Source of the DNA: Bradyrhizobium sp. LMTR 3
GTDB lineage: Bacteria; Pseudomonadota; Alphaproteobacteria; Rhizobiales; Xanthobacteraceae
Length of the DNA stretch: 64,000 bases
NCBI RefSeq assembly: GCF_001693485.1
Contig: NZ_MAXC01000003.1
Location: 124,001 to 188,000, forward strand
Direction of reading: 5' to 3'
Shown here: piece after piece, positions 54,316 to 62,924 of the stretch
Position numbering within the stretch: position 1 is the first letter of the stretch
How the letters are laid out: each line of letters opens with the position of its first letter
Made by a program: the position numbers and the translations under genes
Notes under the pieces: model-generated
The model's database searches: none
What the model saw: only the letters and a program-made list of their open reading frames with translations
What the model was told of the DNA's origin: nothing

Positions 54316-55512
54316 ATGACCGAGGCGAGCAATAAACTGCGGCGCCTCGGCCTGGCCGCCGTATTTGTGCTGGCGGCGTCCGGCGCAGCCGCACAGCTAC
54401 AGGAATTCTCCACCGGCCAGCGCAATCTCGCCTGCGGCAGTCCGGCATCGATCGGCGACGGCTGGCAAACCGCGACGCCGGAAAGTGTCGGCCTCGACGG
54501 CGCCCGGCTGTGCGGCATCGCGGCGCGACTTGCTGCGGCCAATGCCAACGTTCATGCGGTGGCGATCGTCCGCCGCGGCACACTCGTGTTCGAGCAATAT
54601 TTTCCGGGCTATGACGAGCCTTGGGGAATGGGCGGCGGACGGCACGAATTCGATGCGACGACCAAGCACGACATGCGCTCGGTGTCGAAGAGCGTGATTT
54701 CCCTGCTGGTGGGGATCGCGATGGATCGCGAGTTGATCAAAAGCGTCGACGAACCCGTCGTCAAATTCTTCCCGGATTATTCGACGGTGAAATCGCCGGG
54801 TTGGGACAACATCACCCTTCGCCATCTGCTGACAATGTCGTCAGGCATTCAGTGGGACGAGAACCGCGCCTGGAAAGATCCAGCGAATGACGAACCGCAT
54901 CTCGGCAGCGAGGCCGACCCGTATCGCTATGTCCTGTCGAAACCGATCGCGGCGCCGCCGGACACTGTGTGGAATTACAATGGAGGCGGCACGGACCTGC
55001 TCGGCAACATCATCGAACGTGTGTCGGGCCAATCGCTGGAGGCGTTTGCGCGCGAGGCGCTGTTTGCACCGCTTGGCATTTCGGACTGGGAATGGATGAA
55101 GTACCGAAATGAACGGGTGGCCCCTGCTGTCGGCCTTCGTCTTCGTCCGCGCGACGCCGCGAAAATCGGCCAGCTCATACTCAACAAAGGGGCATGGGGT
55201 GGCCGTCAGATTGTTTCGGATAAATGGATCGAGCAATCGGTCACACCGCGTTTTCAGGCCATCGGCTATTTCGGCGGCCTGTTCTATTACGGCCAGCAAT
55301 GGTGGATGGGCCGCACCTTGTCGGGAGACAAGGATGTGAAGTGGATTGCCGCCGTGGGCCTCGGGGGTCAGCGGATATTCATTGTTCCCGAGCTCGATCT
55401 CGTCGTCGTGACCACATCTGGACTTTATGGCAGCCCGCGCCAAGGTCAGGCAGCACTCGACATCCTTGCCAACTTCATCATTCCGTCCGTCCGAAATAAC
55501 AACACGCGCTAA
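54316..55512 (+). CDS. Serine hydrolase, class C beta-lactamase fold
   Basis: 398 residues with a signal peptide ('LGLAAVFVLAASGAAAQ'). The SxxK motif is in 'MRSVSKSVISLLVG' and the YxN motif in 'VWNYNGGGTD', and a KTG-like region is less clear. Family members include esterases, D-aminopeptidases and 6-aminohexanoate-dimer hydrolases (NylB) and are not necessarily lactamases. Periplasmic. AGGAG precedes the chosen ATG. Confidence 0.9.
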   Translation: MTEASNKLRRLGLAAVFVLAASGAAAQLQEFSTGQRNLACGSPASIGDGWQTATPESVGLDGARLCGIAARLAAANANVHAVAIVRRGTLVFEQYFPGYDEPWGMGGGRHEFDATTKHDMRSVSKSVISLLVGIAMDRELIKSVDEPVVKFFPDYSTVKSPGWDNITLRHLLTMSSGIQWDENRAWKDPANDEPHLGSEADPYRYVLSKPIAAPPDTVWNYNGGGTDLLGNIIERVSGQSLEAFAREALFAPLGISDWEWMKYRNERVAPAVGLRLRPRDAAKIGQLILNKGAWGGRQIVSDKWIEQSVTPRFQAIGYFGGLFYYGQQWWMGRTLSGDKDVKWIAAVGLGGQRIFIVPELDLVVVTTSGLYGSPRQGQAALDILANFIIPSVRNNNTR

Positions 55513-55526
55513 GTCAGCAGGAAAAA

Positions 55527-56396
55527 ATGAGCCTGAAATTCACCGTTGGCGATCTCGCCATTCACCGCATCATCGAGCAGGAGACCACCTTCCTGCCGGC
55601 TTTGGAGATGCTGCCGGGGCTGACGCCGGAGGTTCTGGCGGAGCATCGGCCGTGGATGCAAAGGATCGGCGCACTCGATGATAGCGACGTGCTGATCCTG
55701 TGCTTCCAGTCCTACGTGGTGAAGACGCCGCACCACACCATTTTGATCGATAGCTGCATCGGCAACGACAAGCCGCGGCCGCACCGGCCGAAATGGAACA
55801 TGAAAGCGGATGATACCTATATGCGCGGCTTGGCCGCGGCCGGCTTCTCCGTCGAGGACATCGACTACGTCATGTGCACGCATCTGCATGTCGATCATGT
55901 CGGCTGGAACACGCGGCTCGACAATGGCCGCTGGGCGCCGACATTCCCGAATGCGCGCTACGTGTTCGACAAGACCGAATTCGACTACTGGACCGAGACG
56001 CACGCGAAAACGCCGGTGCCGCCGTTTGGCGATAGCGTGCTGCCGGTTGTCGAGGCCAAACAGGCCGAAATCGTCCGTAGCGATTTTGCGATCGGCGATC
56101 ACACCCGCATCCTGCCGACGCCGGGCCACACGCCCGGCCATGTCGCCTTCACCTTCGGCCGCGCTAAGGATGACGCCGTGTTCTCGGGCGACCTGATGCA
56201 TTCGCCGCTGCAGACGCGCTATCCGGAACTATCCGTGAAGTTCGACATCGATCCGACGCAGGCGGCGGCGACCCGGCGCGGCTTCCTGGAGCGCTACTGC
56301 GACACCGATACGCTGTGCTGCACCGCGCATTTTCCCTCGCCGTCGGTCGGAAAGATCCGGCGCGCCGGCAATGGATTCTCCTGCGAGGCGATATGA
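55527..56396 (+). CDS. MBL-fold metallo-hydrolase (second)
   Basis: 289 residues; intact HxHxDH 'MCTHLHVDHVGWN', 'ILPTPGHTPGHVAFTF' and 'AVFSGDLMHSPLQ'. Similar in motif spacing to the gene at 51638, so likely paralogues. It starts 14 bases after the serine hydrolase and shares four bases (ATGA) with the enoyl-CoA hydratase, placing it in a catabolic operon. Confidence 0.9.
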   Translation: MSLKFTVGDLAIHRIIEQETTFLPALEMLPGLTPEVLAEHRPWMQRIGALDDSDVLILCFQSYVVKTPHHTILIDSCIGNDKPRPHRPKWNMKADDTYMRGLAAAGFSVEDIDYVMCTHLHVDHVGWNTRLDNGRWAPTFPNARYVFDKTEFDYWTETHAKTPVPPFGDSVLPVVEAKQAEIVRSDFAIGDHTRILPTPGHTPGHVAFTFGRAKDDAVFSGDLMHSPLQTRYPELSVKFDIDPTQAAATRRGFLERYCDTDTLCCTAHFPSPSVGKIRRAGNGFSCEAI

Positions 56397-57196
56397 GTTC
56401 GAACCCATCCGCTTTCGAGACGCTTTCGATCGAACCGGTCGACGAGCACGTGACGATCATTCGTCTCAATCGACCGCATGCCTCCAATGCGCTCAACACC
56501 CAGATGGGCCGCGATCTCGTGCGCTATTTCGAGGAGGTCGCGCTCGATCCGAAGAGCCTACGCTGCGTCGTCCTCACCGGCGCCGGTGATAAGGCGTTCT
56601 GCGCCGGCGGCGATTTGAAGGAACGGCGCGACATGACGGATGAGGCGTGGACGCGCCAGCATGTCATCTTCGAACGGATGGTGCGGGCGCTGATCGACTG
56701 CCCCGTCCCGATCATCGGCGCCGTCAACGGCGCGGCCTATGGCGGCGGCTGCGAGATCGCAGGCTGTTGCGATTTCCTCTACGCCACCGAGAACGCGCGC
56801 TTCGCGCTGACCGAGGTGACACTCGGCATCATGCCGGGTGGTGGCGGCACGCAGACCCTGCCGCGCGCCGTCGGCGAGCGCCGCGCCAAGGAGCTGATCC
56901 TGACCGGCAAGCCGTTTACTTCAGCGGAAGCACGTGACTGGGGTTTTGTGAACGAAGTGTTTCCGCTGTCCGAACTATTGCCGGCGGCGCTGGCGACCGC
57001 CTCGCGGATCGCCCGCAACGCACCGATCTCCGTCCGGCAGGCAAAGCTCTCGATCCATCGCGGCCTGCAATTCTCCTTGCGGGACGGCCTCGCGCTCGAG
57101 ATCGAGGCCTATAACCGCATGGTGCCGACGGAAGATCGCCGCGAGGGCGTGCTGGCCTTCAACGAGAAGCGCCCGCCCAATTTCAAGGGCCGGTGA
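56393..57196 (+). CDS. Enoyl-CoA hydratase/isomerase (crotonase family)
   Basis: 267 residues. The oxyanion-hole blocks 'TGAGDKAFCAGGDLKER' and 'GAVNGAAYGGGCEIAGCC' are present. Both catalytic Glu positions are kept (in 'GGGCE' and 'LTEVTLGIMPGGGGTQTLPR'), so hydration of a 2-enoyl-CoA is likely. Translation is coupled to the MBL hydrolase by overlap. It ends seven bases before the stop of ogt on the other strand. Confidence 0.94.
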   Translation: MSSNPSAFETLSIEPVDEHVTIIRLNRPHASNALNTQMGRDLVRYFEEVALDPKSLRCVVLTGAGDKAFCAGGDLKERRDMTDEAWTRQHVIFERMVRALIDCPVPIIGAVNGAAYGGGCEIAGCCDFLYATENARFALTEVTLGIMPGGGGTQTLPRAVGERRAKELILTGKPFTSAEARDWGFVNEVFPLSELLPAALATASRIARNAPISVRQAKLSIHRGLQFSLRDGLALEIEAYNRMVPTEDRREGVLAFNEKRPPNFKGR

Positions 57197-57202
57197 AGAC
57201 CT

Positions 57203-57745
57203 TCAATCGAACAGGCTCGGCGTGTGATTCACCGCCGCGCCTTCGATCGCCAGCATCTTCAGCTTCGTCACCACCCCGCCATTGGCGGAGAAGCCACCGG
57301 GCTTGTTGCCCGCCGCCAGCACGCGATGACACGGCACCACGATCGGACAGGGGTTGCGCCCGAGCGCCTGACCGACGTCGCGCGACAGCTCCACGCCGCC
57401 CAGCTTCTTGGCGATATCGCCATAGGTCATGGTCTTGCCCGGCGGTATCGTACGCGCGATGTCGTAGACGCCGCGGTTGAATTCGGGGACGCCGTCGAGA
57501 TCGAGTACGACGTCGGCGAGATCCTTCGGCTTGCCTTCGAGCAGTTCGACGATGCCGTCGATCGCGGCCTGCACCTTTGCCGGCGGCGGCGTCTCGATCA
57601 GGTCGCCATGGCGTTGCTGCAGGCGGGTGCGGGTCTTCTTCTCGTCGCCCATCGGCAATTGCACCGAGGTAATGCCGCGCTCGCCCCAAACGATGCCGCA
57701 ACGGCCTATCGCGGTATCGAATATCGTAAAATGGTGCCCGGTCAT
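57203..57745 (-). CDS. ogt: Methylated-DNA--protein-cysteine methyltransferase
   Basis: 180 residues from ATG 57745, chosen because GGAG sits six bases before it; ATG 57757 is also open. Repairs O6-alkylguanine by taking the alkyl group on Cys in 'PIVVPCHRVLAAG'; the helix-turn-helix 'PPGKTMTYGDIAKKLG' and 'NPCPIVVPCHR' are typical. No fused Ada regulator domain is present. Cytosolic, acts once per molecule. Confidence 0.96.
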   Translation of the reverse strand: MTGHHFTIFDTAIGRCGIVWGERGITSVQLPMGDEKKTRTRLQQRHGDLIETPPPAKVQAAIDGIVELLEGKPKDLADVVLDLDGVPEFNRGVYDIARTIPPGKTMTYGDIAKKLGGVELSRDVGQALGRNPCPIVVPCHRVLAAGNKPGGFSANGGVVTKLKMLAIEGAAVNHTPSLFD

Positions 57746-57928
57746 GACTGGCTCCATATTCTCCTGTTCAGTGCCACCCAGCTTCGCATCTCGAGCCAAA
57801 TCTAGGCTTGGAGATTATTGCTATCCACCCGAATCCCGGGGGAACTTGACGGCATGAACAACTTCCGCTGATCTGGGGCTCCTGCCGGCGCCCTGCAATG
57901 GCCAAAGCCTCTTTCATCCCGAGACCGC

Positions 57929-58753
57929 ATGCAAACTCTTCACGTCAACGGCTATGACATGGCCTATCTCGATGTTGGCCACGGCGCCGGCAATGGCCCG
58001 CCGCTGGTGTGCGTGCATGGCTCGCTGTGCGATTTCCGGATCTGGTCGTCGGTGCTGGGACCGCTGACGCGCAGGCACCGGGTGATCGCACCGTCGTTGC
58101 GGCATTTCTTCCCCGACCACTGGGACGGCGTCGGCGACACCTATTCAATCACCCAGCATGTTGACGATGTGATCAGCTTCATCGAAAAACTCGATACCAA
58201 ACCGGTCGACCTGATGGGCCATTCCCGCGGCGGGCATATCTGCTTTCGCGTCGCACAGCGCCGGCCTGATCTCTTGCGTAAGCTGATCCTGGCCGAACCC
58301 GGCTGCGAACTCGACGCTACGCTCGATCCCACTTACACGCCCGGCCCCTCGCCGCTGGCTGGCATGATTGCGGCCTCCGCCAAGGCGATCGCCAAGGGCG
58401 ACATCGACGGCGGCCTGCAGATTTTCATGGATGCGCTGGAAGGTCCCGGCGCCTGGAGGCGGCTGCCGGCGACGCCGAAGCAATTGCTACGCGACAACGC
58501 GACGACGCTGATCGGGCAGATGCGCGACCACCGTCCGCCCTTCTCCAAGGCGGATGCGGAAGCGATCATGACGCCGACGCTGTTCATCGGCGGCGCCAAC
58601 ACCAAGGGTACGCTGCCAAAGGTGCTCAATGCCTTGGCCGCCAACGTCAGGGGATCGCGCGTCGAGATGATCCCGGGGGCCACGCATCCGATGTTTGAAC
58701 AGGCGCCGCAGAAATATTGCGAGATCGTGCTGTCGTATCTCGCGGAGGATTGA
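57929..58753 (+). CDS. Alpha/beta hydrolase (first of tandem pair)
   Basis: 274 residues. Nucleophile elbow 'LMGHSRGGHICF' (GHSRGG), oxyanion region 'VCVHGSLCDFRIW' and catalytic His near the end ('IPGATHPMFEQAP') are intact. The opening 'MQTLHVNGYDMAYLDVG' is nearly repeated in the next gene. Esterase or hydrolase of unknown substrate. Confidence 0.92.
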   Translation: MQTLHVNGYDMAYLDVGHGAGNGPPLVCVHGSLCDFRIWSSVLGPLTRRHRVIAPSLRHFFPDHWDGVGDTYSITQHVDDVISFIEKLDTKPVDLMGHSRGGHICFRVAQRRPDLLRKLILAEPGCELDATLDPTYTPGPSPLAGMIAASAKAIAKGDIDGGLQIFMDALEGPGAWRRLPATPKQLLRDNATTLIGQMRDHRPPFSKADAEAIMTPTLFIGGANTKGTLPKVLNALAANVRGSRVEMIPGATHPMFEQAPQKYCEIVLSYLAED

Positions 58754-58758
58754 TCGCG

Positions 58759-59583
58759 ATGCAGACCTTGAACGTCAACGGCTACGACATGGCCTATCTC
58801 GATGTCGGCAGGGGCGCTACCAACAGCCCGCCGCTGGTTCTCGTGCACGGCACCCTCGGCGATTTCCGCACCTGGAACGCAGTGCTGGGGCCGCTGTCGA
58901 AACGCCACCGCGTGATTTCGCTGAGCCTGCGGCGGTTCTTTCCGGAGCATTGGGACGGCATCGGCAACGACTATCTGATGGCGCAGCACGTCGCTGACGT
59001 CATCGGCTTCATTGAAAAGCTCGATGCCGGGGCGGTCGACCTGATCGGCCATTCGCGCGGCGGCCATATCGGATTCCGGGTGGCGCAGGCACGGCCTGAT
59101 TTATTGCGCAAAGCCGTCCTTGCCGAACCGGGCGGCGATCTCGAGCCGGCGCTGCAGCCGAGCAGCCCACCTCCCGGCCCCGTGCCGCTGGGCCCGCGCA
59201 TTCCGGTCGCGGCCGAGATGGTGCGAAACGGTGACATCGACGGCGCGCTGGCGCTGTTCGTCGATGGTATCGACGGCGAAGGTGCATGGGCGCGATGGCC
59301 GGCGGTGGCGCGGCAGCAATTGCGCGACAACATCTATACGCTGCTCGGCCAGGTCGGCGAGAACCGCCAGCCATTCCTGAAGAGCGAAGCGGAGGCGATC
59401 AGGACGCCGATGCTGTTGATCGGCGGCGGCGACACCAGGGGCGCGCTGGCGGTGACCTGGCCCGTGCTGGCCGAACATATTCCGGGCGCGCGGACGGCGG
59501 TGATCCCGGGCACGCGCCACTGGATGTTCGAACAGGCGCCGCAGGCGTTTTGCAAGGTCGTGCTGGATTTCCTGGCGGCGTAG
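58759..59583 (+). CDS. Alpha/beta hydrolase (second of tandem pair)
   Basis: 274 residues, same length as its neighbour and clearly a duplicate: 'GYDMAYLDVG', 'FRTWNAVLGPLSKRHRVI', 'LIGHSRGGHIGFRVAQARP' and 'IPGTRHWMFEQAPQ' line up. It starts five bases after the first gene with GGAGG shared by its end. Catalytic Ser, Asp region and His are kept, so both copies should be active. Confidence 0.92.
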   Translation: MQTLNVNGYDMAYLDVGRGATNSPPLVLVHGTLGDFRTWNAVLGPLSKRHRVISLSLRRFFPEHWDGIGNDYLMAQHVADVIGFIEKLDAGAVDLIGHSRGGHIGFRVAQARPDLLRKAVLAEPGGDLEPALQPSSPPPGPVPLGPRIPVAAEMVRNGDIDGALALFVDGIDGEGAWARWPAVARQQLRDNIYTLLGQVGENRQPFLKSEAEAIRTPMLLIGGGDTRGALAVTWPVLAEHIPGARTAVIPGTRHWMFEQAPQAFCKVVLDFLAA

Positions 59584-59599
59584 ACGCGCCGCCCACTTC

Positions 59600-61360
59600 T
59601 TACTTTTGGTCGAGCCGCCACGCACCATCCCAATCGGCGGCCGGCGGGTTGACCCGAAAATTCTCGACACGCTTGGCCAGCGCCGTGGCCGGTCCGTCGC
59701 CAGGGACCGCCTCGAGCGCCGCATGAAAGGCCCGGCGCGCGTCGTCCCAGCGGCGCTCCCGATAGGCGGCGAGACCTTCGGCATATCGCTCCCGCAATGC
59801 CAATTGCTTCTCGGTGAGCTCGCCCTTGCGTCCCAAAATATCGAACACCGCCTGGGGAACGGTCTGACCGGCAACAACCAGCCGATCGATCTCGCGGGAT
59901 TCGACCGCATCGCCGGCCGCCGTGATCGCAACCTCCGAAACCAGCGAATGACTGCCATAGACCTTATTGGCGTTCTCCAGGCGCGATGCGAGATTAACCG
60001 CATCACCCATCACCGTGTAGCTCATCATGAATTCCGAGCCGATACTGCCGACCAGCACTTCACCGGTGGCAACCCCAATGCGAACGTCGCAGTCGCTCGG
60101 CACGGTGCGTATGCCGAGCAATTCGGGCAACTCCCTGCGCAGCGCCGTACCGCGATCGGCCATCTCGACGGCAGCGAGGCAGGCCAGGCGCGCCTGCTCG
60201 CTGTGCTCGGTAAAGGGAGGGCCCCAATAGGCCATGATCGCGTCGCCGATATACTTGTCGATGATGCCGCGATGGCTGCGGATCGGCTCCGACATCGTCG
60301 ATAGATAGTGGTTCATCACCTTGACGAGGCCCTGCGGCGTCATGCCCTCGCTGAGGCTGGTAAAGCCCTGCATGTCGCAGAACAGCACGGTCATCACCCG
60401 CCGCTCGCCGGCGGTGGCAGTCAGCGATCGCTGGTTGATCAACCCTTCCACCACGCGCGGATCGACGTAGCGGCCGAAAGTCTCGCGCAGGCGCTCCTTG
60501 TGGCGCAGTTGCTCGACCATGTTGTTGAAGGCGGCAGTGAGCTGGCCGATTTCGTCGCGCGTGGTGACGTCGATCGATCCGTCGAGCCGGCCGGCCTCGA
60601 CGTCGCGGGTGCCGTCCAGCAGCCGCCGCACCGGGCGGGTGATACCGGTGCTGACGAAGAACGCGAACGTCAGCCCGAGAATGGCCGCGAGCGTCGTCAC
60701 GATAGCAGAGATGACGATCGCGCGCTGCTGATCCCGCATCGTCACGGCCGCATCGCTGCGGACCTGCTCGAACATGTCGTGCCGGATTTCCTCGATCTTG
60801 CGATTGAATTCGTCGCGGAGCGCGTCGGTCCGAACAAGGCTGGCCCGTACTTCCGGCATGTTGCCGGCTTCGAGCAGCGGCCACATCCGCTTGCTCTCTG
60901 CTTCCAGATAACGGCGAAGGTCGCTCGTTATGGTTTCGATCCGGTTTTCGATCCGTCCAAGATTGGCGTCGTCGGAGACGGTGGTCGGATCATCAATGAT
61001 TGCAATGATCAGGGCGCGCGCAGCTTGCGCCTCCTGGTCAATCTCCCTGCCCTTAGCCTCATAGATGGCTTGCTGATCTGCAAAGGCGGTCTCGTCCGGT
61101 GGTGTCTGTATCTTGAGGAATACCATCCGGCGAACCACCACCGCCTGCTCCAGCGAGCGGACGTTCATCCGCGCCAGATGCCCATATGCTTCGACATATT
61201 TTGTCGTCAGCTCATCGAGCTGATGCGCAATTTTTCGCGTCATCACCGTCGACAGCGCCGAGATGATCACCATCAGAAAGATCAGTCCGATGGCGATGCC
61301 GAGGATTCGCTTGCGGATGGTCGGTCGCAGCATCGAGGTATATTCTAAAACCAGGGACAT
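59600..61360 (-). CDS. Membrane adenylate/guanylate cyclase with HAMP domain
   Basis: 586 residues from the ATG at 61360. Helix 1 ('LGIAIGLIFLMVIISALSTV'), a periplasmic four-helix-type sensor of about 185 residues, helix 2 ('AIVISAIVTTLAAILGL'), HAMP ('TRPVRRLLDGTRDVEAG'), then a class III cyclase with metal-binding Asp in 'VLFCDMQGFTSLSEGM' and 'IIDKYIGDAIMAYWGPP'. A short TPR-like C-terminus follows. It makes cAMP (or cGMP) in response to an outside signal. Start codons further upstream lie in a terminator and are rejected; ATG 61333 is an alternative. Confidence 0.93.
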   Translation of the reverse strand: MSLVLEYTSMLRPTIRKRILGIAIGLIFLMVIISALSTVMTRKIAHQLDELTTKYVEAYGHLARMNVRSLEQAVVVRRMVFLKIQTPPDETAFADQQAIYEAKGREIDQEAQAARALIIAIIDDPTTVSDDANLGRIENRIETITSDLRRYLEAESKRMWPLLEAGNMPEVRASLVRTDALRDEFNRKIEEIRHDMFEQVRSDAAVTMRDQQRAIVISAIVTTLAAILGLTFAFFVSTGITRPVRRLLDGTRDVEAGRLDGSIDVTTRDEIGQLTAAFNNMVEQLRHKERLRETFGRYVDPRVVEGLINQRSLTATAGERRVMTVLFCDMQGFTSLSEGMTPQGLVKVMNHYLSTMSEPIRSHRGIIDKYIGDAIMAYWGPPFTEHSEQARLACLAAVEMADRGTALRRELPELLGIRTVPSDCDVRIGVATGEVLVGSIGSEFMMSYTVMGDAVNLASRLENANKVYGSHSLVSEVAITAAGDAVESREIDRLVVAGQTVPQAVFDILGRKGELTEKQLALRERYAEGLAAYRERRWDDARRAFHAALEAVPGDGPATALAKRVENFRVNPPAADWDGAWRLDQK

Positions 61361-61381
61361 GTTGGGAAACGGATGAAGGCA

Positions 61382-61416
61382 ACAAAAGCGAAAGCCCGGC
61401 CGATCCGGTCGGGCTT
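61382..61416 (-). terminator. Rho-independent terminator after the decarboxylase gene
   Basis: Minus strand: AAGCCCG-a-CCG / CGG-c-CGGGCTT stem with a three-base loop, then TTCGCTTTTGTT. It lies 78 bases after the stop of the carboxymuconolactone decarboxylase-like gene and just before the cyclase gene. Confidence 0.8.
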
Positions 61417-61493
61417 GATGTTTAGCGCGCGCCGGTGAATTAAGCACGTTCCGGCGCGTTAAAATTGGCGATAGTTTTGGGGATACCCCCTGG

Positions 61494-61952
61494 CTACACC
61501 TTCCAGACGCCCACAGGCTGACGCACGGCTACATTGAGCCTGTTCCAGACATTGATCTTGGCGATCGCCAGAATCAACGCCGAGAGCTCCGCCTCGTCGA
61601 AATGCTTGTCGGCCTCACTCCAGACCTCGTCCGGCACCGGATCGGCGCGGTCGCTGATCCGTGTCAGCGCTTCCGTCAACGCCATGGCCGCGCGCTCGGC
61701 TTCGGTGAAATAGGGCGTGTCGCGCCAGGCGGCCACCGCGAACAGCCTCTCGCCGGTCTCGCCGGCCTTGCCGGCGAGTTTTGAGTGCATGTCGACACAG
61801 ACGCTGCAGCCGTTGATCTGGCTGGCCCGCAGGTACACCAGTTCGAGCAGCTTTTCCGGCAGACTGTTCTTGGTCAGGTCGCCCAGCGCCTGCAGCGGTT
61901 TCATGGCGTCGGGAAGGACCATGACGGGATGATTCATTCGGGCTTGCATCAT
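61494..61952 (-). CDS. Carboxymuconolactone decarboxylase-like protein (AhpD fold)
   Basis: 152 residues. The AhpD-type redox motif C-x2-C-x3-H appears in 'GCSVCVDMHSKLA', followed by 'WRDTPYFTEAERAAMALTEA'. Such proteins reduce peroxides or act on small carbonyls. The start is the ATG with GGAG six bases upstream. It is divergent from an ECF sigma factor; ECF41-type sigma genes are known to be paired with exactly this class of enzyme, and a promoter for each lies between them. Confidence 0.93.
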   Translation of the reverse strand: MMQARMNHPVMVLPDAMKPLQALGDLTKNSLPEKLLELVYLRASQINGCSVCVDMHSKLAGKAGETGERLFAVAAWRDTPYFTEAERAAMALTEALTRISDRADPVPDEVWSEADKHFDEAELSALILAIAKINVWNRLNVAVRQPVGVWKV

Positions 61953-61982
61953 TTTGCGCTCCATATGGTTGGTTCTGTTTTT

Positions 61983-62010
61983 GACGCGGCGGCGCCGATC
62001 TGCTGTCACA
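61983..62010 (-). promoter_or_regulatory. Candidate ECF-type promoter for the decarboxylase gene
   Basis: Minus strand TGTGACA, 17 bases, CGTC, ending 31 bases before the start codon. One base differs from the TGTCACA seen on the plus strand, and the spacing is one longer. The -35 block uses the same seven bases (62004-62010) as the sigma-gene promoter. Confidence 0.5.
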
Positions 62011-62030
62011 TCGGCGCGCTTTCGTTCGTC
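62004..62030 (+). promoter_or_regulatory. Candidate ECF41-type promoter of the sigma factor gene
   Basis: TGTCACA, 16 bases, CGTC: exactly the promoter described for ECF41 sigma factors (TGTCACA-N16-CGTC). It ends 36 bases before the sigma start codon and implies self-activation. The match is by eye. Confidence 0.7.
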
Positions 62031-62066
62031 ATCACCATGACGGAACGCGACATGGGAATGTGACCG

Positions 62067-62924
62067 ATGGACGAGAAAAAGTTTCTGGCTGAGAAATTCG
62101 AGGCCAACCGGCCCCATCTGAGGGCGGTGGCCTACCGTATGCTGGGTTCGACGAGCGAGGTCGATGATGCCGTGCAGGAAACCTGGCTGCGGCTGAGCCG
62201 TTCCGATACCAGCGCGGTCGAAAACCTCGGGGGTTGGCTGACCACGGTCGTCGCCCGCGTCTGCCTCGACATGCTACGCTCGCGCAAATCGCGGCGCGAG
62301 GAACCAATGGGTCCCCACGTGCCGGAACCTGTCGCCGATGACCAGCATGGGCGGGACGCAGAGATGGCCGACTCCGTCGGCGCGGCGCTGCTGGTGGTGC
62401 TGGAAACGCTCGCGCCTGCGGAGCGGCTTGCCTTCGTGCTGCACGACATGTTCGCGGTGCCGTTCGAGGAGATCGCGCCCATCGTCGGCCGCACGCCTGC
62501 CGCGGCACGGCAACTGGCCAGCCGCGCCCGCCGCCGGGTGCAGGGCACGCCGCCGCCGGATCCCGACTTCGGCCGACAGAAAAACATCGTCGAGGCCTTC
62601 ATCAAGGCTTCCCGCGAGGGCGACTTCGAGGGGCTGCTCGCGGTGCTCGATCCCGACGTGGTGTTCCGCGCCGATTCCGCCGCGCAGCGACTGGGCTCGC
62701 TCGTGGAAATCCGTGGCGCTAAAGCGGTCGCCGAAGCCTTCAAGGGACGCGCGCAAGCCGCCAGGCCGGCGCTGGTCGACGGTGCATTGGCGCTCGCCGT
62801 CATTCTCGGCGGCCAACTGCGCATCGTGGTGCGGCTGACGATCAGTGGCGACAGGATATCGGCGGTGGAAGCGGTGGCCGATGCCGAGCGGATTGGCCAG
62901 TTCGACGTAAGCCTGCTCACATGA
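62067..62924 (+). CDS. ECF sigma factor with C-terminal SnoaL-like domain (ECF41-like/SigJ)
   Basis: 285 residues. Sigma region 2 ('LRAVAYRMLGSTSEVDDAVQ') and region 4 ('PAERLAFVLHDMFAVPFEEI', 'RTPAAARQLASRARRRVQG') are followed by a linker and a SnoaL-like domain from about 170 to 285. In ECF41 the tail regulates activity in place of an anti-sigma; its usual DGGG-like motif is absent here ('VVFRADSAAQR') and the linker WLPEP reads 'HVPEP'. So control may differ. The 3' end overlaps the methyltransferase gene by eight bases. Confidence 0.93.
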   Translation: MDEKKFLAEKFEANRPHLRAVAYRMLGSTSEVDDAVQETWLRLSRSDTSAVENLGGWLTTVVARVCLDMLRSRKSRREEPMGPHVPEPVADDQHGRDAEMADSVGAALLVVLETLAPAERLAFVLHDMFAVPFEEIAPIVGRTPAAARQLASRARRRVQGTPPPDPDFGRQKNIVEAFIKASREGDFEGLLAVLDPDVVFRADSAAQRLGSLVEIRGAKAVAEAFKGRAQAARPALVDGALALAVILGGQLRIVVRLTISGDRISAVEAVADAERIGQFDVSLLT

